From assembly GCA_016839055.1 (NCBI GenBank), contig JAEKNX010000001.1:124001-188000 (forward strand): 64,000 nucleotides of DNA. The letters run 5' to 3'. Position 1 is the stretch's first letter. The number at the start of each line of letters is the position of its first letter. Shown piece by piece: positions 25,380-34,464 of this stretch. Both the position numbers and the translations under genes were made by a program. This DNA is from Spirochaetales bacterium. Its GTDB lineage: Bacteria; Spirochaetota; Spirochaetia; UBA9216. The notes under the pieces are model-generated. The model worked only from the letters and a program-made list of their open reading frames with translations, ran no database searches and was not told the DNA's origin.

Positions 25380-27137
25380 CTACTCAGGAGGGGGCGGTAC
25401 CTGATATTGTTCACCAGGTTCAAGCCTTTTTATATTTTTTAAATCCGGATTCATTTTTTTAATCTCTGAGAGGAGATCATGCCATAATGTTTTTTCCCTG
25501 TAAAAATGTATGTACAATTTCCAGAATGACTGACCCTCTTTAACTGTCCAGATCCAACCATCATTACCTGCTGGGTTAAGATCCCATTCGAGGAGTTCCG
25601 GTGATAATCTGTCTTGGTAATCGGGGCTTTGTGTTGTTCCTGTTGCTGATGTATCATTTGTAATTCTGATTGTTTGAGCCAGCTCTTCAGTACTCAATGC
25701 CGGAGTGGCGCCGGATTCTTCTTCGGTGTCTTTCAATAATACTACCAGGATGAGTATTAGCAGTCCAAGAATAGCGGCAGGAACTATGAAGAGTTTCCTG
25801 TTTATTTTTTTTCTTGTTTTATTAACATGGACGGGAAGCGGTTTAAAGTTCTCCTGGGAATCTGGTTCTGGGGATGACAATGGGAGCTTATTCTCTATAA
25901 TATCCGGTTTATTATCATCCTCGTTTATTGTAATAAGCAGCTCCTCAATGAAACTAGGAAACCTATTGAATTTTATTTTAAATTGTTCGTTTTTCATTTT
26001 TTCTGATAAATGCTCTGTCACAGCTTGTTCGGTGTCGTCGCTTCTCTCACCTTCCTTCTTTTTTTGTAATTTTTGGAGCTGATTCCCTAAGGGGTTTCTA
26101 CTATCGGAACTCAGCGTTTCATTTTCAAGTGCTGAACTTTCAGAAACTGGTTCTTTTGTGGTTTGGCGAGACAATATATGGCCGATTTTTTCGGGAAGAT
26201 CGGGTCTTGGAAAGAGGGTGGCCTCCTTGGAAGAATTCTGTTCGGGCTCTGTTTTGCTTGTCTCTCGTTTTAATGAGGTTTCGGGAACATGTTGTCCCTC
26301 TGGATTAACTGTCTGTTGGTCAGCTTGGCTATCCACCTGGCGCCTGTCATTTTTTTTTAGGTAGTTCTTTTTTAGTTCCATAGAATCTGAGATCCTAATG
26401 TTTTTAATATCATCTTTTTCGAGGCTGGCATCGGTTGTTTTGGGATAGTTTCTTGCTGTATAAGAAATAACAGGTTCATCCTCCAGATTTAGACTCTCGG
26501 CTAGGATTTTATCTCCCTTTTCGGCTACTTCTTTAATCAGCTCTATCATGTTTTTTAAATATGCATATATTCCTTCATTTACTTCTTCTGGAAGATTTGC
26601 ATCTATTCTTGAGAGTAGAAGGGCAATCATAACCTTATTTTGTTCATTAAGATCCATGCGGCTCAGCAGCACCAGGAGATAGAGAGCAGTATTCTCTGGA
26701 GAGGCTGTGGATGGGGTTTCTTCTATTATCAGGGCTTTAGCGATAGCTGCTTTGAATGAGAAGAAAGATCTGATTGTGAGATCAAAGGTTAAATCGGGAG
26801 GCAGAATTTTCTCGTTTCCGAAGAAATGATGAAATAGAAATTGCATGTCAACAAGATTTATTCTACCCTTTAACATCGGCAGAATTAGTTTGGAGATAGA
26901 TTCATCCTCATTCTTCATATAAAAAAGCAGAACTATCAGAATTAAATTTTCATAGGTTGATTCCGGACGGGTGTCGAGTCTTTGATATATTATGTTAGTG
27001 TTCTCTGCTATTTCTTCCTTGGAAAACTTATTAGCATAAGAGATGATCATACTGTCTGTTTGAGTACACCACCCATGAACCTCCGCGAAAGATATTATTT
27101 CACTAATCGCAGGTTGTAAATTCCCGTATTTCTGCAT
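25380..27137 (-). CDS. Unknown membrane protein with a C-terminal LysM-like domain
   Basis: The 585-aa protein is not a family I know. Residues 1-215 are helical and soluble in character, and about 215-450 are polar and probably disordered. One membrane helix follows (KLFIVPAAILGLLILILVVLL). The last ~60 residues resemble a LysM fold (WTVKEGQSFWKLYIHFYREKTLWHD, then LEPGEQYQVPPPP). With no N-terminal signal, the large N-terminus would be cytoplasmic and the LysM part periplasmic. It stands divergent from the kinase-phosphatase gene string and is likely part of that system. Confidence 0.8.
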   Translation of the reverse strand: MQKYGNLQPAISEIISFAEVHGWCTQTDSMIISYANKFSKEEIAENTNIIYQRLDTRPESTYENLILIVLLFYMKNEDESISKLILPMLKGRINLVDMQFLFHHFFGNEKILPPDLTFDLTIRSFFSFKAAIAKALIIEETPSTASPENTALYLLVLLSRMDLNEQNKVMIALLLSRIDANLPEEVNEGIYAYLKNMIELIKEVAEKGDKILAESLNLEDEPVISYTARNYPKTTDASLEKDDIKNIRISDSMELKKNYLKKNDRRQVDSQADQQTVNPEGQHVPETSLKRETSKTEPEQNSSKEATLFPRPDLPEKIGHILSRQTTKEPVSESSALENETLSSDSRNPLGNQLQKLQKKKEGERSDDTEQAVTEHLSEKMKNEQFKIKFNRFPSFIEELLITINEDDNKPDIIENKLPLSSPEPDSQENFKPLPVHVNKTRKKINRKLFIVPAAILGLLILILVVLLKDTEEESGATPALSTEELAQTIRITNDTSATGTTQSPDYQDRLSPELLEWDLNPAGNDGWIWTVKEGQSFWKLYIHFYREKTLWHDLLSEIKKMNPDLKNIKRLEPGEQYQVPPPPE

Positions 27138-27200
27138 AATTTTAATGTCGACTTATTTTGTTAAAAAATTGGTTTTTTTAAATAGTTTTCATTCATATTA

Positions 27201-27228
27201 TTGCATATAGGATAATATTTCATATACT
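27201..27228 (+). promoter_or_regulatory. Promoter for the phosphatase-kinase gene string
   Basis: TTGCAT (27201-27206), a 16-bp spacer and TATACT (27223-27228) form a good sigma-70-like promoter, 41 bp upstream of the first gene at 27270. The four plus-strand genes behind it are nearly contiguous. Confidence 0.55.
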
Positions 27229-27269
27229 TAAATTGGTGGTGAGCCGATTCTTTGTTTAAGGCATAGATA

Positions 27270-27980
27270 ATGATAGAAAACTCTCAGTTCGACGATATTA
27301 CTGAATTACTTCTGCATAATAGTCAACTGATTTATGACGGAATACTAGGAACGGCGACTCCTGTCCAGGTTGGTGCATCGATGGCATTCGCGAAATACAT
27401 CCAGCATGTTGGAATAACAACTAAAAATTATACTATATTTTTAAAAACTCTTGAAACAAACAATAAGTGGATAGTCGATGAGCTAGTGGGGCGTTATGAT
27501 CCAAGACTTCTTTTCACAAGTATAAAAGCAAATTCAAGACTTATAAAATATGCGTTTGAACAGCTTTCAATTTGGCACCCCGGACAGATTTATGAAAAAG
27601 TTCTGCTTGCCATTCTCGGGATTATTGAATATTCCTATTTTAAACCAGATGATGGGTATAATATTTATAGACTTGATATTCAGGATCTTCATAACCTCGG
27701 AAAATTCCTTAATGAGGACAGGGATCAAGAGGATGTCATAAACGCAACAATCCTTGATTGTCTGGATAGGATTACTCTTATCGGAAGCTATGATCATGAC
27801 ATAACAAAAAACAATATAGCTAATCATTCTTTCAACATTCGTGACGCATATTTTGACCACACAAAATCACTTGGAGATATAATTCCCCGGGTTCTTTTGA
27901 TAAGAGTGAAGCGGGAAGACCGGGAAGTCGCTCCGCCCGAAAATTACCTTGATTTCCGGCAAAATAAATCTGATGATTAA
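27270..27980 (+). CDS. Member A of a local paralogous ~235-aa protein family
   Basis: I do not recognise the family. The protein (236 aa) is a soluble, mainly helical product and is the most divergent of four paralogs here (others at 31995, 32751 and 33539). Shared blocks include NYTIFLKTLETNNKWIVDELVG (NYPIFLKxLGVxNHWVIDSLIG in the others), YxKxLLAILGI, GYNIYRLDIQDLHNLGKFL, ATILDCLDRI and FNIRDAYFDHTKSLGDIIPRVLL. It is first in a string with a PPP phosphatase, a kinase-like gene and a pseudokinase gene, 14 bp before the phosphatase. Confidence 0.8.
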   Translation: MIENSQFDDITELLLHNSQLIYDGILGTATPVQVGASMAFAKYIQHVGITTKNYTIFLKTLETNNKWIVDELVGRYDPRLLFTSIKANSRLIKYAFEQLSIWHPGQIYEKVLLAILGIIEYSYFKPDDGYNIYRLDIQDLHNLGKFLNEDRDQEDVINATILDCLDRITLIGSYDHDITKNNIANHSFNIRDAYFDHTKSLGDIIPRVLLIRVKREDREVAPPENYLDFRQNKSDD

Positions 27981-27994
27981 TAATAGGAATAGAC

Positions 27995-28912
27995 ATGAGT
28001 ATAAAGGAAGAGGAAATCTATAAAGTTGTTGATATAGTCAGGAAGAATCGGTATAGGATCCCAAACAGTTATGGTAATCCCGGAGGCCTGATTGATCTTC
28101 TAAATGTTGATAAACCGGTATTAGTAATTGGTGATCTGCATGGAGCGATTGATAACCTTATTTCTATCGTTGAGCATGAGGATAATATACAAAGACTAAA
28201 GAACGGAGAAATAATCTTAATCATCATCGGAGATGGTATGCATAATGACCAGACTGGTCAGATGCGGGAGATGCAGAGTTCGCTTCTGGTTCTTGAAGAG
28301 GTTTATCGTTTAATTCTTGAATATAAGGAAAGCGTCCTGTATATAAGGGGCAATCATGATACCTTTGAGGAGAGGCTTGCCAAGAGTTCGATTCAACAGG
28401 GTCTTGAGTTTCGTAATTACCTCTTGGAACACAGGAGTGAGTCTTATATCGAAGCGACCTCCGAGTTCTTTGATTCTCTTCCGTTTATGATCCTCGGTGA
28501 AAAATATATAATCACCCATGCTGGTCCAATACGTAACGGCGCCTCAAGACATGAAATAATTGATATTGAGGATAATCCTGATTACGTCCATCAGCTAGTA
28601 TGGAACCGGCTTCATGAGTTCCGGGGTACACCTAGCTTGAAGGAATATGATGAGAGGGACATCCGGAAGATGATAGAGAAGCTAAAGATGCCTGATGATT
28701 CGTTCTTTATTGTTGGACATAACCCCATGTGGAGTACAGGTGATAAAACGGGGATATGGAGAGATATAATCGGGATTAAAAATCATATCATTATTTATAC
28801 TAATATCCCAACACGGGGCCCATATCTCTATATTGAGAATGGTACGGTAACTGAAAAATTTGCTATTGAATCATCAGGAAAACTGGAGGGAAATTATGTC
28901 TGGAGAAATTAA
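27995..28912 (+). CDS. PPP-family metallophosphatase
   Basis: The 305-aa protein has the full PPP metal-site motifs: GDLHG (about residues 46-50), GDGMHND (79-85), GNHD (119-122), ITHAG and VGHNPMW. These are Ser/Thr protein phosphatases or Ap4A-type hydrolases. No signal or membrane segment is present. Its 3' end overlaps the kinase-like gene by 17 bp, so the two are translationally linked. The context of a kinase-like and a pseudokinase gene favours a protein phosphatase role. Confidence 0.88.
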   Translation: MSIKEEEIYKVVDIVRKNRYRIPNSYGNPGGLIDLLNVDKPVLVIGDLHGAIDNLISIVEHEDNIQRLKNGEIILIIIGDGMHNDQTGQMREMQSSLLVLEEVYRLILEYKESVLYIRGNHDTFEERLAKSSIQQGLEFRNYLLEHRSESYIEATSEFFDSLPFMILGEKYIITHAGPIRNGASRHEIIDIEDNPDYVHQLVWNRLHEFRGTPSLKEYDERDIRKMIEKLKMPDDSFFIVGHNPMWSTGDKTGIWRDIIGIKNHIIIYTNIPTRGPYLYIENGTVTEKFAIESSGKLEGNYVWRN

Positions 28913-29825
28913 AAATATGCGCTTGTCAGATCAGGTAAAAGACACCGCAATGAGAAAATATCTTTACCTCGATCTTGACATTGGAGAGTTGATAGATAGG
29001 ATGCGGAATTTGAAGCTTACCGATATAGGGAATGATGAACACGCCCCCTTTAATGCCAAGGTAAGGGGTTATACCGGCGCCATAGATGAGGAAGGCAATC
29101 CCTGGCTGATAAAAGAAGTGGGACTTGCAGAGGCTCAGGAACTCAGGATTCAGGAAATTGCTTATTTTATGGATTTCATTCTAAACACTCCTGCCGCGCC
29201 TGCAATCCTGCTTAATTATGATGGAAGGCTGTACCGTGCTACCAAGCATGTTATCAATGCCATGCAGATAAGCAGTTACAATTATATGGAACCTCCTTAT
29301 ATTAAGATATTGGCAAATGACCTTCTTAACAGATGGCTCTTCTTCGATGAAGATCGTAATCCGAATAATTATCTTGTAAAACACGACTTAGATGATTCTC
29401 CCTATATTGTTGTAATTGATTATAATAAGGTTGATTTAGAAACAGAGGGTATGAAAATATGGGGACTCGAAAACAAATTCGGTTGGCATCGTAAAGAGAA
29501 AACAAGATTCCTGACCTTGTTGAAACCGGGTAATTTTGACAATCTCTGTCTCGAAGATTTTGAATCAAGACTTCAGCTTTTTGATACTATAGATGAGAAA
29601 ACCATCAGCGGGATATGTCAAGCTGCCTTTGTAGGCGATATATTGGAGGATGCTGAGGCTTCATGCAAAAAAATAACTAATAATCTGCTTGTCCGGAAGA
29701 ATTATCTGACAGAATATTTTCGAAAGTGGTTTATAGAGAGAGATGAGACAAAAGAGAAAGAGATTGACGATCGCTACGCAGATCTTGGGCAGTCATTTCT
29801 TGATTACTATAAGCGAGAAAGCTGA
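28896..29825 (+). CDS. Putative kinase of the PI4K/HipA-like fold
   Basis: The 309-aa protein has the outline of an atypical kinase: WLIKEVG (candidate ATP Lys 73), LRIQEIAYFMDFIL (helix C Glu region), LNRWLFFDEDRNPNNYLV (catalytic loop, Asp 153 and Asn 157/158) and YIVVIDYNKVD (metal Asp 175). That order matches PI3/PI4-kinase-like and HipA-type kinases. No family name can be given. ATG 28896 is chosen over an upstream start because GGAGGG precedes it; it overlaps the phosphatase gene by 17 bp. Opposing kinase and phosphatase activities from overlapping genes suggest a reversible phospho-switch. Confidence 0.65.
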   Translation: MSGEIKNMRLSDQVKDTAMRKYLYLDLDIGELIDRMRNLKLTDIGNDEHAPFNAKVRGYTGAIDEEGNPWLIKEVGLAEAQELRIQEIAYFMDFILNTPAAPAILLNYDGRLYRATKHVINAMQISSYNYMEPPYIKILANDLLNRWLFFDEDRNPNNYLVKHDLDDSPYIVVIDYNKVDLETEGMKIWGLENKFGWHRKEKTRFLTLLKPGNFDNLCLEDFESRLQLFDTIDEKTISGICQAAFVGDILEDAEASCKKITNNLLVRKNYLTEYFRKWFIERDETKEKEIDDRYADLGQSFLDYYKRES

Positions 29826-29830
29826 TTTCA

Positions 29831-31948
29831 ATGATACGAAGCGGAGGTATAATAAACAACTGTTTTATTATTCAGGATGAAATAGGCAGGGATCAGTATT
29901 TTATTTATTACCAGGCAAAGGCTTTATATTCTGCTTCAGAATTCGTAATCAGTTTTGTACGTGCGGATCTAAAAGATATCCCAATCAATATTCAGACAGA
30001 GGTTCTTGAGTTGATGAAATCTATCTATAAGATAGAGAGTTCGAATATTGTTGCTCCCTTTGAGATGGGGTGTTATGAGAATCTGCTCTATTTATCTTAT
30101 CGTAGTTTTGAATTTGAATATCTTGATGTATATCTTGCACAATCACCTTCATTAACGACCGAGTTTTGTGCAAGTGTTATCTCCAGGATATTACATGGGC
30201 TCCTTGTCCTGGATAGATTTTCTGCATGGCATGGTCTTCTAACATCCCATCGGGTTTGTCTGCCGTTGAAAGGACTTAAGGAGGGGCTTGCCTGTGTTTC
30301 TGGAGTTTTTGATCAAACATTCTCAGGATATTGTGAAGCAGATCCAACAGAAGATTTGAGGTTAAAAGAATGGTTTGCTCCACTAAACAGCGATGATTTC
30401 AGGAACCAATCAAAATATGAATCCAGGAAAAGAGATCTTTTTTCTATTTCAAAAATTATGGAGTTATTACTTTCTTTTGTTAATAGCAAAGAAAAAAATT
30501 CCCGCCAATATCAGAGCCTGGTAGAATTTTCTGAAAAAATTACTCCCTCGAAGGTTTCAATATTAAATCTTCTTGAAATAGAACTTCAGTTTGAGCAGAT
30601 AGTAAGAGAAAAGAATGTGATAAATCTTTGGAATGATGAAGAGATAACCAAGAGATATAAGGATATGCTGGGCTCTGATATCCATTCTGATAGTGTAGAG
30701 TGGAATTCCAAAGAAAATAAATATTTAGATAAGGACGATAGCATGCCAGTTCGGCGTGAAGGTTCTGAGACAAAAAGTAAAACTTTTATAGAATCAGATA
30801 AATTACCAGCAGCACCGAATTTGTATGATGAGTCTGGAAAGCGGCTTGATAGAGAATATTCCGAGCGGGGAGGGCAATTCTTCACGTTCGGCAAATCCAA
30901 TATGAATAAAGAAAACGCTGAAGCTGTCGAAAGCGCGGCGGAAGGTAACAATAAAAATTATAGTAATGAAGATGATGGTAAGAAGATCCGGAAATCTGAT
31001 AAAGATAAAAGTGAGCTCTCAGGCAATGCGGAAAGCACTTCGGGTTTTAAACATAGATTGAAACTTCGAATAGGTAAACAGGGGCAGATCCGTGAGGACG
31101 GCCGGGTTTCAAAGGTAATTGAAAAGCTCAATAACCACAATATTGACCACCTGCAAAAAGATGATCAGCCTGAAATTCAACTTAAAACCCGGAAGTCTGA
31201 GAATGTGTCTGAGGACATTTCACGTACTTATACAAAGCGGGAAGAGCCGCCAATAGAGTTTGATTTTGGTGATAGAGAGAGCACGGAAATTTCAGATATC
31301 ATTGATGGTTCGCCCAGAGAATATAGCACAGAAACGAGTAGGCTAGGCGAACATTCTGCAGGATCGCAAGGTGATTTTTGGGATCCTGAAGAGCGGAAGA
31401 ATGATGGTGATGCAATAGATTATGATTTTAATACAATAACAGGAACCGGACCTGCAATTATGGATGGCAGCAAGATTGATGTTGACGACAAGACCTCGGC
31501 AGTCGAAAGAAGAGGAAGAAAGAATCAACGTAATGATGACATGGTTTTTCCGACAGAGGTTGATGGAACAGCCGAAACTTCGGTGCTGAAGAACGAACCA
31601 ATTATTCCGGAACGAAAAATCGAAGACTATCCTATTCAGCAGGAGCATCATGAATCCTTGAAAATAATGCCTTCCTCCAAGGTCCGGCGGGATTCCGAAG
31701 AGCGGTCACAGTTGTCTTCGCAAGTCTCTTTTAAAGAAGGCGGCAACGAGGTGGAAGGCGAAATTCTGGAGCTGAAAGCAGTGAAAGATGAGGATGATCT
31801 CCAGAATAAAGGGCCCGTACCGAAGAGATCTTCCCCCCTGGAAGCTCTCTCTGGCCTTGAATCTGAGAAAAGGGGAGGAAGGTGGAAACGTTTTTTCGAC
31901 GGAATAAAGAGGATTGCTGAAAAGGTCGTCTCGGGTTTCCGGAAATAA
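29831..31948 (+). CDS. Kinase-fold protein without catalytic residues, with a long acidic tail (probable pseudokinase)
   Basis: Residues 1-240 follow the Ser/Thr kinase pattern: YFIYYQAKALYSASEFVISFV (N-lobe), IYKIESSNIVAPFEMGCYENLLYLSYRSF (helix C to hinge, split here as one block) and ISRILHGLLVLDRFSAWHGLL at the HRD position. The ATP Lys (VISF), HRD Asp (HGL) and DFG motif are not present. Residues ~240-675 are charged, low complexity and probably disordered. The last 25 residues (GRWKRFFDGIKRIAEKVVSGF) could form an amphipathic membrane-binding helix. It begins 5 bp after the kinase-like gene. It may be a scaffold or phospho-substrate of the module. Confidence 0.65.
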   Translation: MIRSGGIINNCFIIQDEIGRDQYFIYYQAKALYSASEFVISFVRADLKDIPINIQTEVLELMKSIYKIESSNIVAPFEMGCYENLLYLSYRSFEFEYLDVYLAQSPSLTTEFCASVISRILHGLLVLDRFSAWHGLLTSHRVCLPLKGLKEGLACVSGVFDQTFSGYCEADPTEDLRLKEWFAPLNSDDFRNQSKYESRKRDLFSISKIMELLLSFVNSKEKNSRQYQSLVEFSEKITPSKVSILNLLEIELQFEQIVREKNVINLWNDEEITKRYKDMLGSDIHSDSVEWNSKENKYLDKDDSMPVRREGSETKSKTFIESDKLPAAPNLYDESGKRLDREYSERGGQFFTFGKSNMNKENAEAVESAAEGNNKNYSNEDDGKKIRKSDKDKSELSGNAESTSGFKHRLKLRIGKQGQIREDGRVSKVIEKLNNHNIDHLQKDDQPEIQLKTRKSENVSEDISRTYTKREEPPIEFDFGDRESTEISDIIDGSPREYSTETSRLGEHSAGSQGDFWDPEERKNDGDAIDYDFNTITGTGPAIMDGSKIDVDDKTSAVERRGRKNQRNDDMVFPTEVDGTAETSVLKNEPIIPERKIEDYPIQQEHHESLKIMPSSKVRRDSEERSQLSSQVSFKEGGNEVEGEILELKAVKDEDDLQNKGPVPKRSSPLEALSGLESEKRGGRWKRFFDGIKRIAEKVVSGFRK

Positions 31949-31980
31949 AAAAGGCTCCGTTCCAAACGGAACAAAGCCTT
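31945..31980 (-). terminator. Terminator for the three-paralog operon
   Basis: On the minus strand AAGGCTTTGTTCC pairs with GGAACGGAGCCTT (two mismatches) around a GTTT loop, followed by TTTTTT. It follows the minus-strand gene ending at 31995 and lies just after the convergent pseudokinase gene stop. Confidence 0.8.
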
Positions 31981-31994
31981 CAGGTTTATTGATG

Positions 31995-32687
31995 TTATTT
32001 TACATCAATAGGTTTTACTTCATACTTGGTGTAATCATCAACTTCTAAAAGAAGATCAGGTATAGCCTCATTCAATGATTTAGTCATATCCAGGAATTTG
32101 CCGCGGATGTTATTAGCCTGAGCCGCAACGGCCATAACCTTTTCATTGGCTCCTTCCAGTCTGCCGGGGTCTAACATCGATGCTACCTTATCCAGGATAA
32201 GAAGAATGCTCTGGTTTAGGGCATAACTCTGATCCTGTTTTTCATCCAGATGTTTACCTAAATTATTAACATTAGTAGTATCCAGGGGGAAAATTTTGTA
32301 ACCTTCCTCCGGATTGAAATAAGTCTGATTTAAGAGACCAATTATTATTAAAAGGCTTTTCGGATAAACGCTTCCGCGTTTATTCTGTGTAATAATACGA
32401 AAGCTTTCCTTTAAAATAAAATAATTAGGCTGTACAAGCTGGAAGAACGTTGTTTCTTCGCCATCACCAATCAGACTGTCAATTACCCAGTGATTGCTGA
32501 CACCAAGAATTTTCAGAAAGATTGGATAATTATCAGGATGCACTCCTACATGATGCAGATAAGAGGCATATGCTCTTGTTACCGCAACGCCGATAGGATT
32601 ATTGCATTTGATACAATCTTTTAAGAACCCAAGTTCTAGCTTATCAAGGTCAGCTTCTTGCCAACCAGCTTCTTCCCATGTACTCAT
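31995..32687 (-). CDS. Member B of the local paralogous ~235-aa family
   Basis: This unrecognised 230-aa helical protein is the last gene of a three-gene minus-strand string. Family blocks are AYASYLHHVGVHPDNYPIFLKILG, NHWVIDSLIG, QPNYFILKESF, GYKIFPLDTTNVNNLGKHL, NQSILLILDKV and NNIRGKFLDMTKSLNEAIPDLLL. It has no signal peptide. It is separated from member C by 63 bp. Confidence 0.82.
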   Translation of the reverse strand: MSTWEEAGWQEADLDKLELGFLKDCIKCNNPIGVAVTRAYASYLHHVGVHPDNYPIFLKILGVSNHWVIDSLIGDGEETTFFQLVQPNYFILKESFRIITQNKRGSVYPKSLLIIIGLLNQTYFNPEEGYKIFPLDTTNVNNLGKHLDEKQDQSYALNQSILLILDKVASMLDPGRLEGANEKVMAVAAQANNIRGKFLDMTKSLNEAIPDLLLEVDDYTKYEVKPIDVK

Positions 32688-32750
32688 TCTCGTACTCCTT
32701 AGGATGCCTGTCCTTGAATGACCAGGACAGGCAGTTTAATCCAATTGTTA

Positions 32751-33524
32751 TCAGCCTTCTTCTTCAGGCGCAACTTCTGGTTCTGCTGCTGCCTTTGGCT
32801 TTGCTTTAGGAGCGGGTTTGTTTCCGTCTTCAAGTAAAGGCTTTCGCTCTCTTGGGTCTACTTCTGGATCCAGATTTGGTTCGGTCTTCAGAATTACATC
32901 GGGAATAACTTGTACAAGCTTCTTTGTAGAGTCGAAGAAGTTATTTCTGATATTGTGCGCATGCACTGCCAGATCTTCCATTTCTTCATCCTTACCCTGT
33001 CCCTCAAGTTCACTGACCTTATCGAGGATATCGAGAATGCTTCTGTTCAGAAGATCATCCTGTCCCTTGTCTTCGATGAGATGTTTGCCTAGGCTGTTGA
33101 TATCTGCAATTGTTGGTGGATAGATAATATATCCATCAAGAGGATTGTTATAGGTTGCCTGAAAAACGCCTAAGATGATGCCGAGTGTTTTAGAGTAGAT
33201 TTCAGCAGGGTGGTACTTTGCCAGAAAGCTGAAACATGTTGCAACTATAAAATAGTTCGGCTGAATTGAGCTCATGAATAGAAACGGATCTCTTGTTCCA
33301 AGAAGCGCATCAATTACATGATGATTTCTGACTCCCAGCACCTTGAGGAAAATTGGATAGTTGCTGCTTGTTATACCGATGCTGTTTAGATAGTTCGCGT
33401 ACGTAAGCGCGGCTTCTACAGCTTCCATTGTACGGCAACCCATTATACCTTTAAGAAGATTATATTCAATATTCGCAATTTCTACCTGTGTCCAGGACTG
33501 TCTTTTTTCAAAAAGTTCTTTCAT
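32751..33524 (-). CDS. Member C of the local paralogous ~235-aa family, with an Ala/Pro/Lys tail
   Basis: This 257-aa unrecognised protein shares all family blocks (NYPIFLKVLGVRNHHVIDALLG, SSIQPNYFIVATCF, YSKTLGIILGVFQATY, GYIIYPPTIADINSLGKHL, RSILDILDKV, HNIRNNFFDSTKKLVQVIPDVIL). It has an extra C-terminal tail rich in Lys, Pro, Ala and Glu (KPAPKAKPKAAAEPEVAPEE) that is probably disordered. It lies 14 bp downstream of member D. Confidence 0.82.
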   Translation of the reverse strand: MKELFEKRQSWTQVEIANIEYNLLKGIMGCRTMEAVEAALTYANYLNSIGITSSNYPIFLKVLGVRNHHVIDALLGTRDPFLFMSSIQPNYFIVATCFSFLAKYHPAEIYSKTLGIILGVFQATYNNPLDGYIIYPPTIADINSLGKHLIEDKGQDDLLNRSILDILDKVSELEGQGKDEEMEDLAVHAHNIRNNFFDSTKKLVQVIPDVILKTEPNLDPEVDPRERKPLLEDGNKPAPKAKPKAAAEPEVAPEEEG

Positions 33525-33538
33525 TTTTTTCTCCTAAC

Positions 33539-34237
33539 TCAACCTATAAATACCTTGTCCGGGGTAATCTCCTTGGCAATATAATCTGATTTAACAAGGA
33601 GTACCTGAGGAATTATATCTTCCATCTTCTTTCTCTTATCAAAGAAGAAGGTCCTGATGCTGTTAGACTGCCGGGCCATCTGTTCGATACTATTGTTTTC
33701 AGTCGTACCGGCTAGAGCACCTATTCTGTCAAGAATATCGAGGATACATCTGTTATTAGGGTCTTCCTGCCCAAGTTCTTTATTAAGATGTTTTCCGAGG
33801 TTGTTAACATCATTGATTGAGACACTATAGATACGGTATCCGTCTTTAGGCGAACTGAATGCAGCCTGAAGCACTCCTAGGATTATTGCCAGGGTCTTCG
33901 GGTAGATGCCGCCGGGATGCCAATTTGTAAGCAACTGAAATGCTGCCAATAAAAGGTAGTTATTTGGATGAATCGAACTTAGAAGTAAAAAGGGATCTTT
34001 ATCTCCGATAAGCGAGTCAATAACCCAATGGTTTTCAACTTCCAATAATCTGAGGAACAACGGATAATTATCATTATCCAGCCCTGATAGACGTAAAAAC
34101 TGAGCATAACTGATGGCTGATTCGACTGCCTCAACAGTTCTACATCCTATCATTCGTTCGATGATGTTTATTTCAACTTCCATTATCGATTCTTTGTTCC
34201 ATGCATCTTCAATAATCTTTTCTTTTCCTTGATCCAT
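33539..34237 (-). CDS. Member D of the local paralogous ~235-aa family
   Basis: This 232-aa unrecognised protein is the first gene of the three-paralog operon, behind a good promoter (34288-34316). It carries the family blocks (AISYAQFLRLSGLDNDNYPLFLRLL, NHWVIDSLIG, SSIHPNNYLLLAAF, YPKTLAIILGVLQAAF, DVNNLGKHL, RCILDILDRI, NSIRTFFFDKRKKMEDIIPQVLLV). It has a GGAGG ribosome binding site. The three products are similar enough to have arisen by tandem duplication and could form homo- or hetero-oligomers. Confidence 0.82.
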   Translation of the reverse strand: MDQGKEKIIEDAWNKESIMEVEINIIERMIGCRTVEAVESAISYAQFLRLSGLDNDNYPLFLRLLEVENHWVIDSLIGDKDPFLLLSSIHPNNYLLLAAFQLLTNWHPGGIYPKTLAIILGVLQAAFSSPKDGYRIYSVSINDVNNLGKHLNKELGQEDPNNRCILDILDRIGALAGTTENNSIEQMARQSNSIRTFFFDKRKKMEDIIPQVLLVKSDYIAKEITPDKVFIG

Positions 34238-34287
34238 GTAAATCCTCCTGATTCACAAAAAAAGTATTCCATTTGTTTATCTATTTA

Positions 34288-34316
34288 AGTATTAAGATTT
34301 GATTAACCAATGTCAA
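34288..34316 (-). promoter_or_regulatory. Promoter for the three-paralog operon
   Basis: On the minus strand TTGACA (34316-34311), a 17-bp spacer and AATACT (34293-34288) form a strong sigma-70-like promoter, about 50 bp upstream of member D. Confidence 0.6.
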
Positions 34317-34403
34317 ATTTTTAGACTTAATATTTTTAAAAAACAAGTTTTTTCATAAAAATGGCCTGTTTTTTATGGTTTTTACTATTCAGAAGTTATA
34401 AAT

Positions 34404-34432
34404 TTGCTTTTTCAGCCGTGAAAATCGATAAT
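34404..34432 (+). promoter_or_regulatory. Promoter for the zinc-ribbon membrane protein gene
   Basis: TTGCTT (34404-34409), 17 bp and GATAAT (34427-34432) form a good promoter 32 bp upstream of the start. It is divergent from the paralog promoter, so both face away from a 90-bp AT-rich core. Confidence 0.5.
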
Positions 34433-34464
34433 TATAGTGAAATATTAACTTGTAAAGGGTGTTT

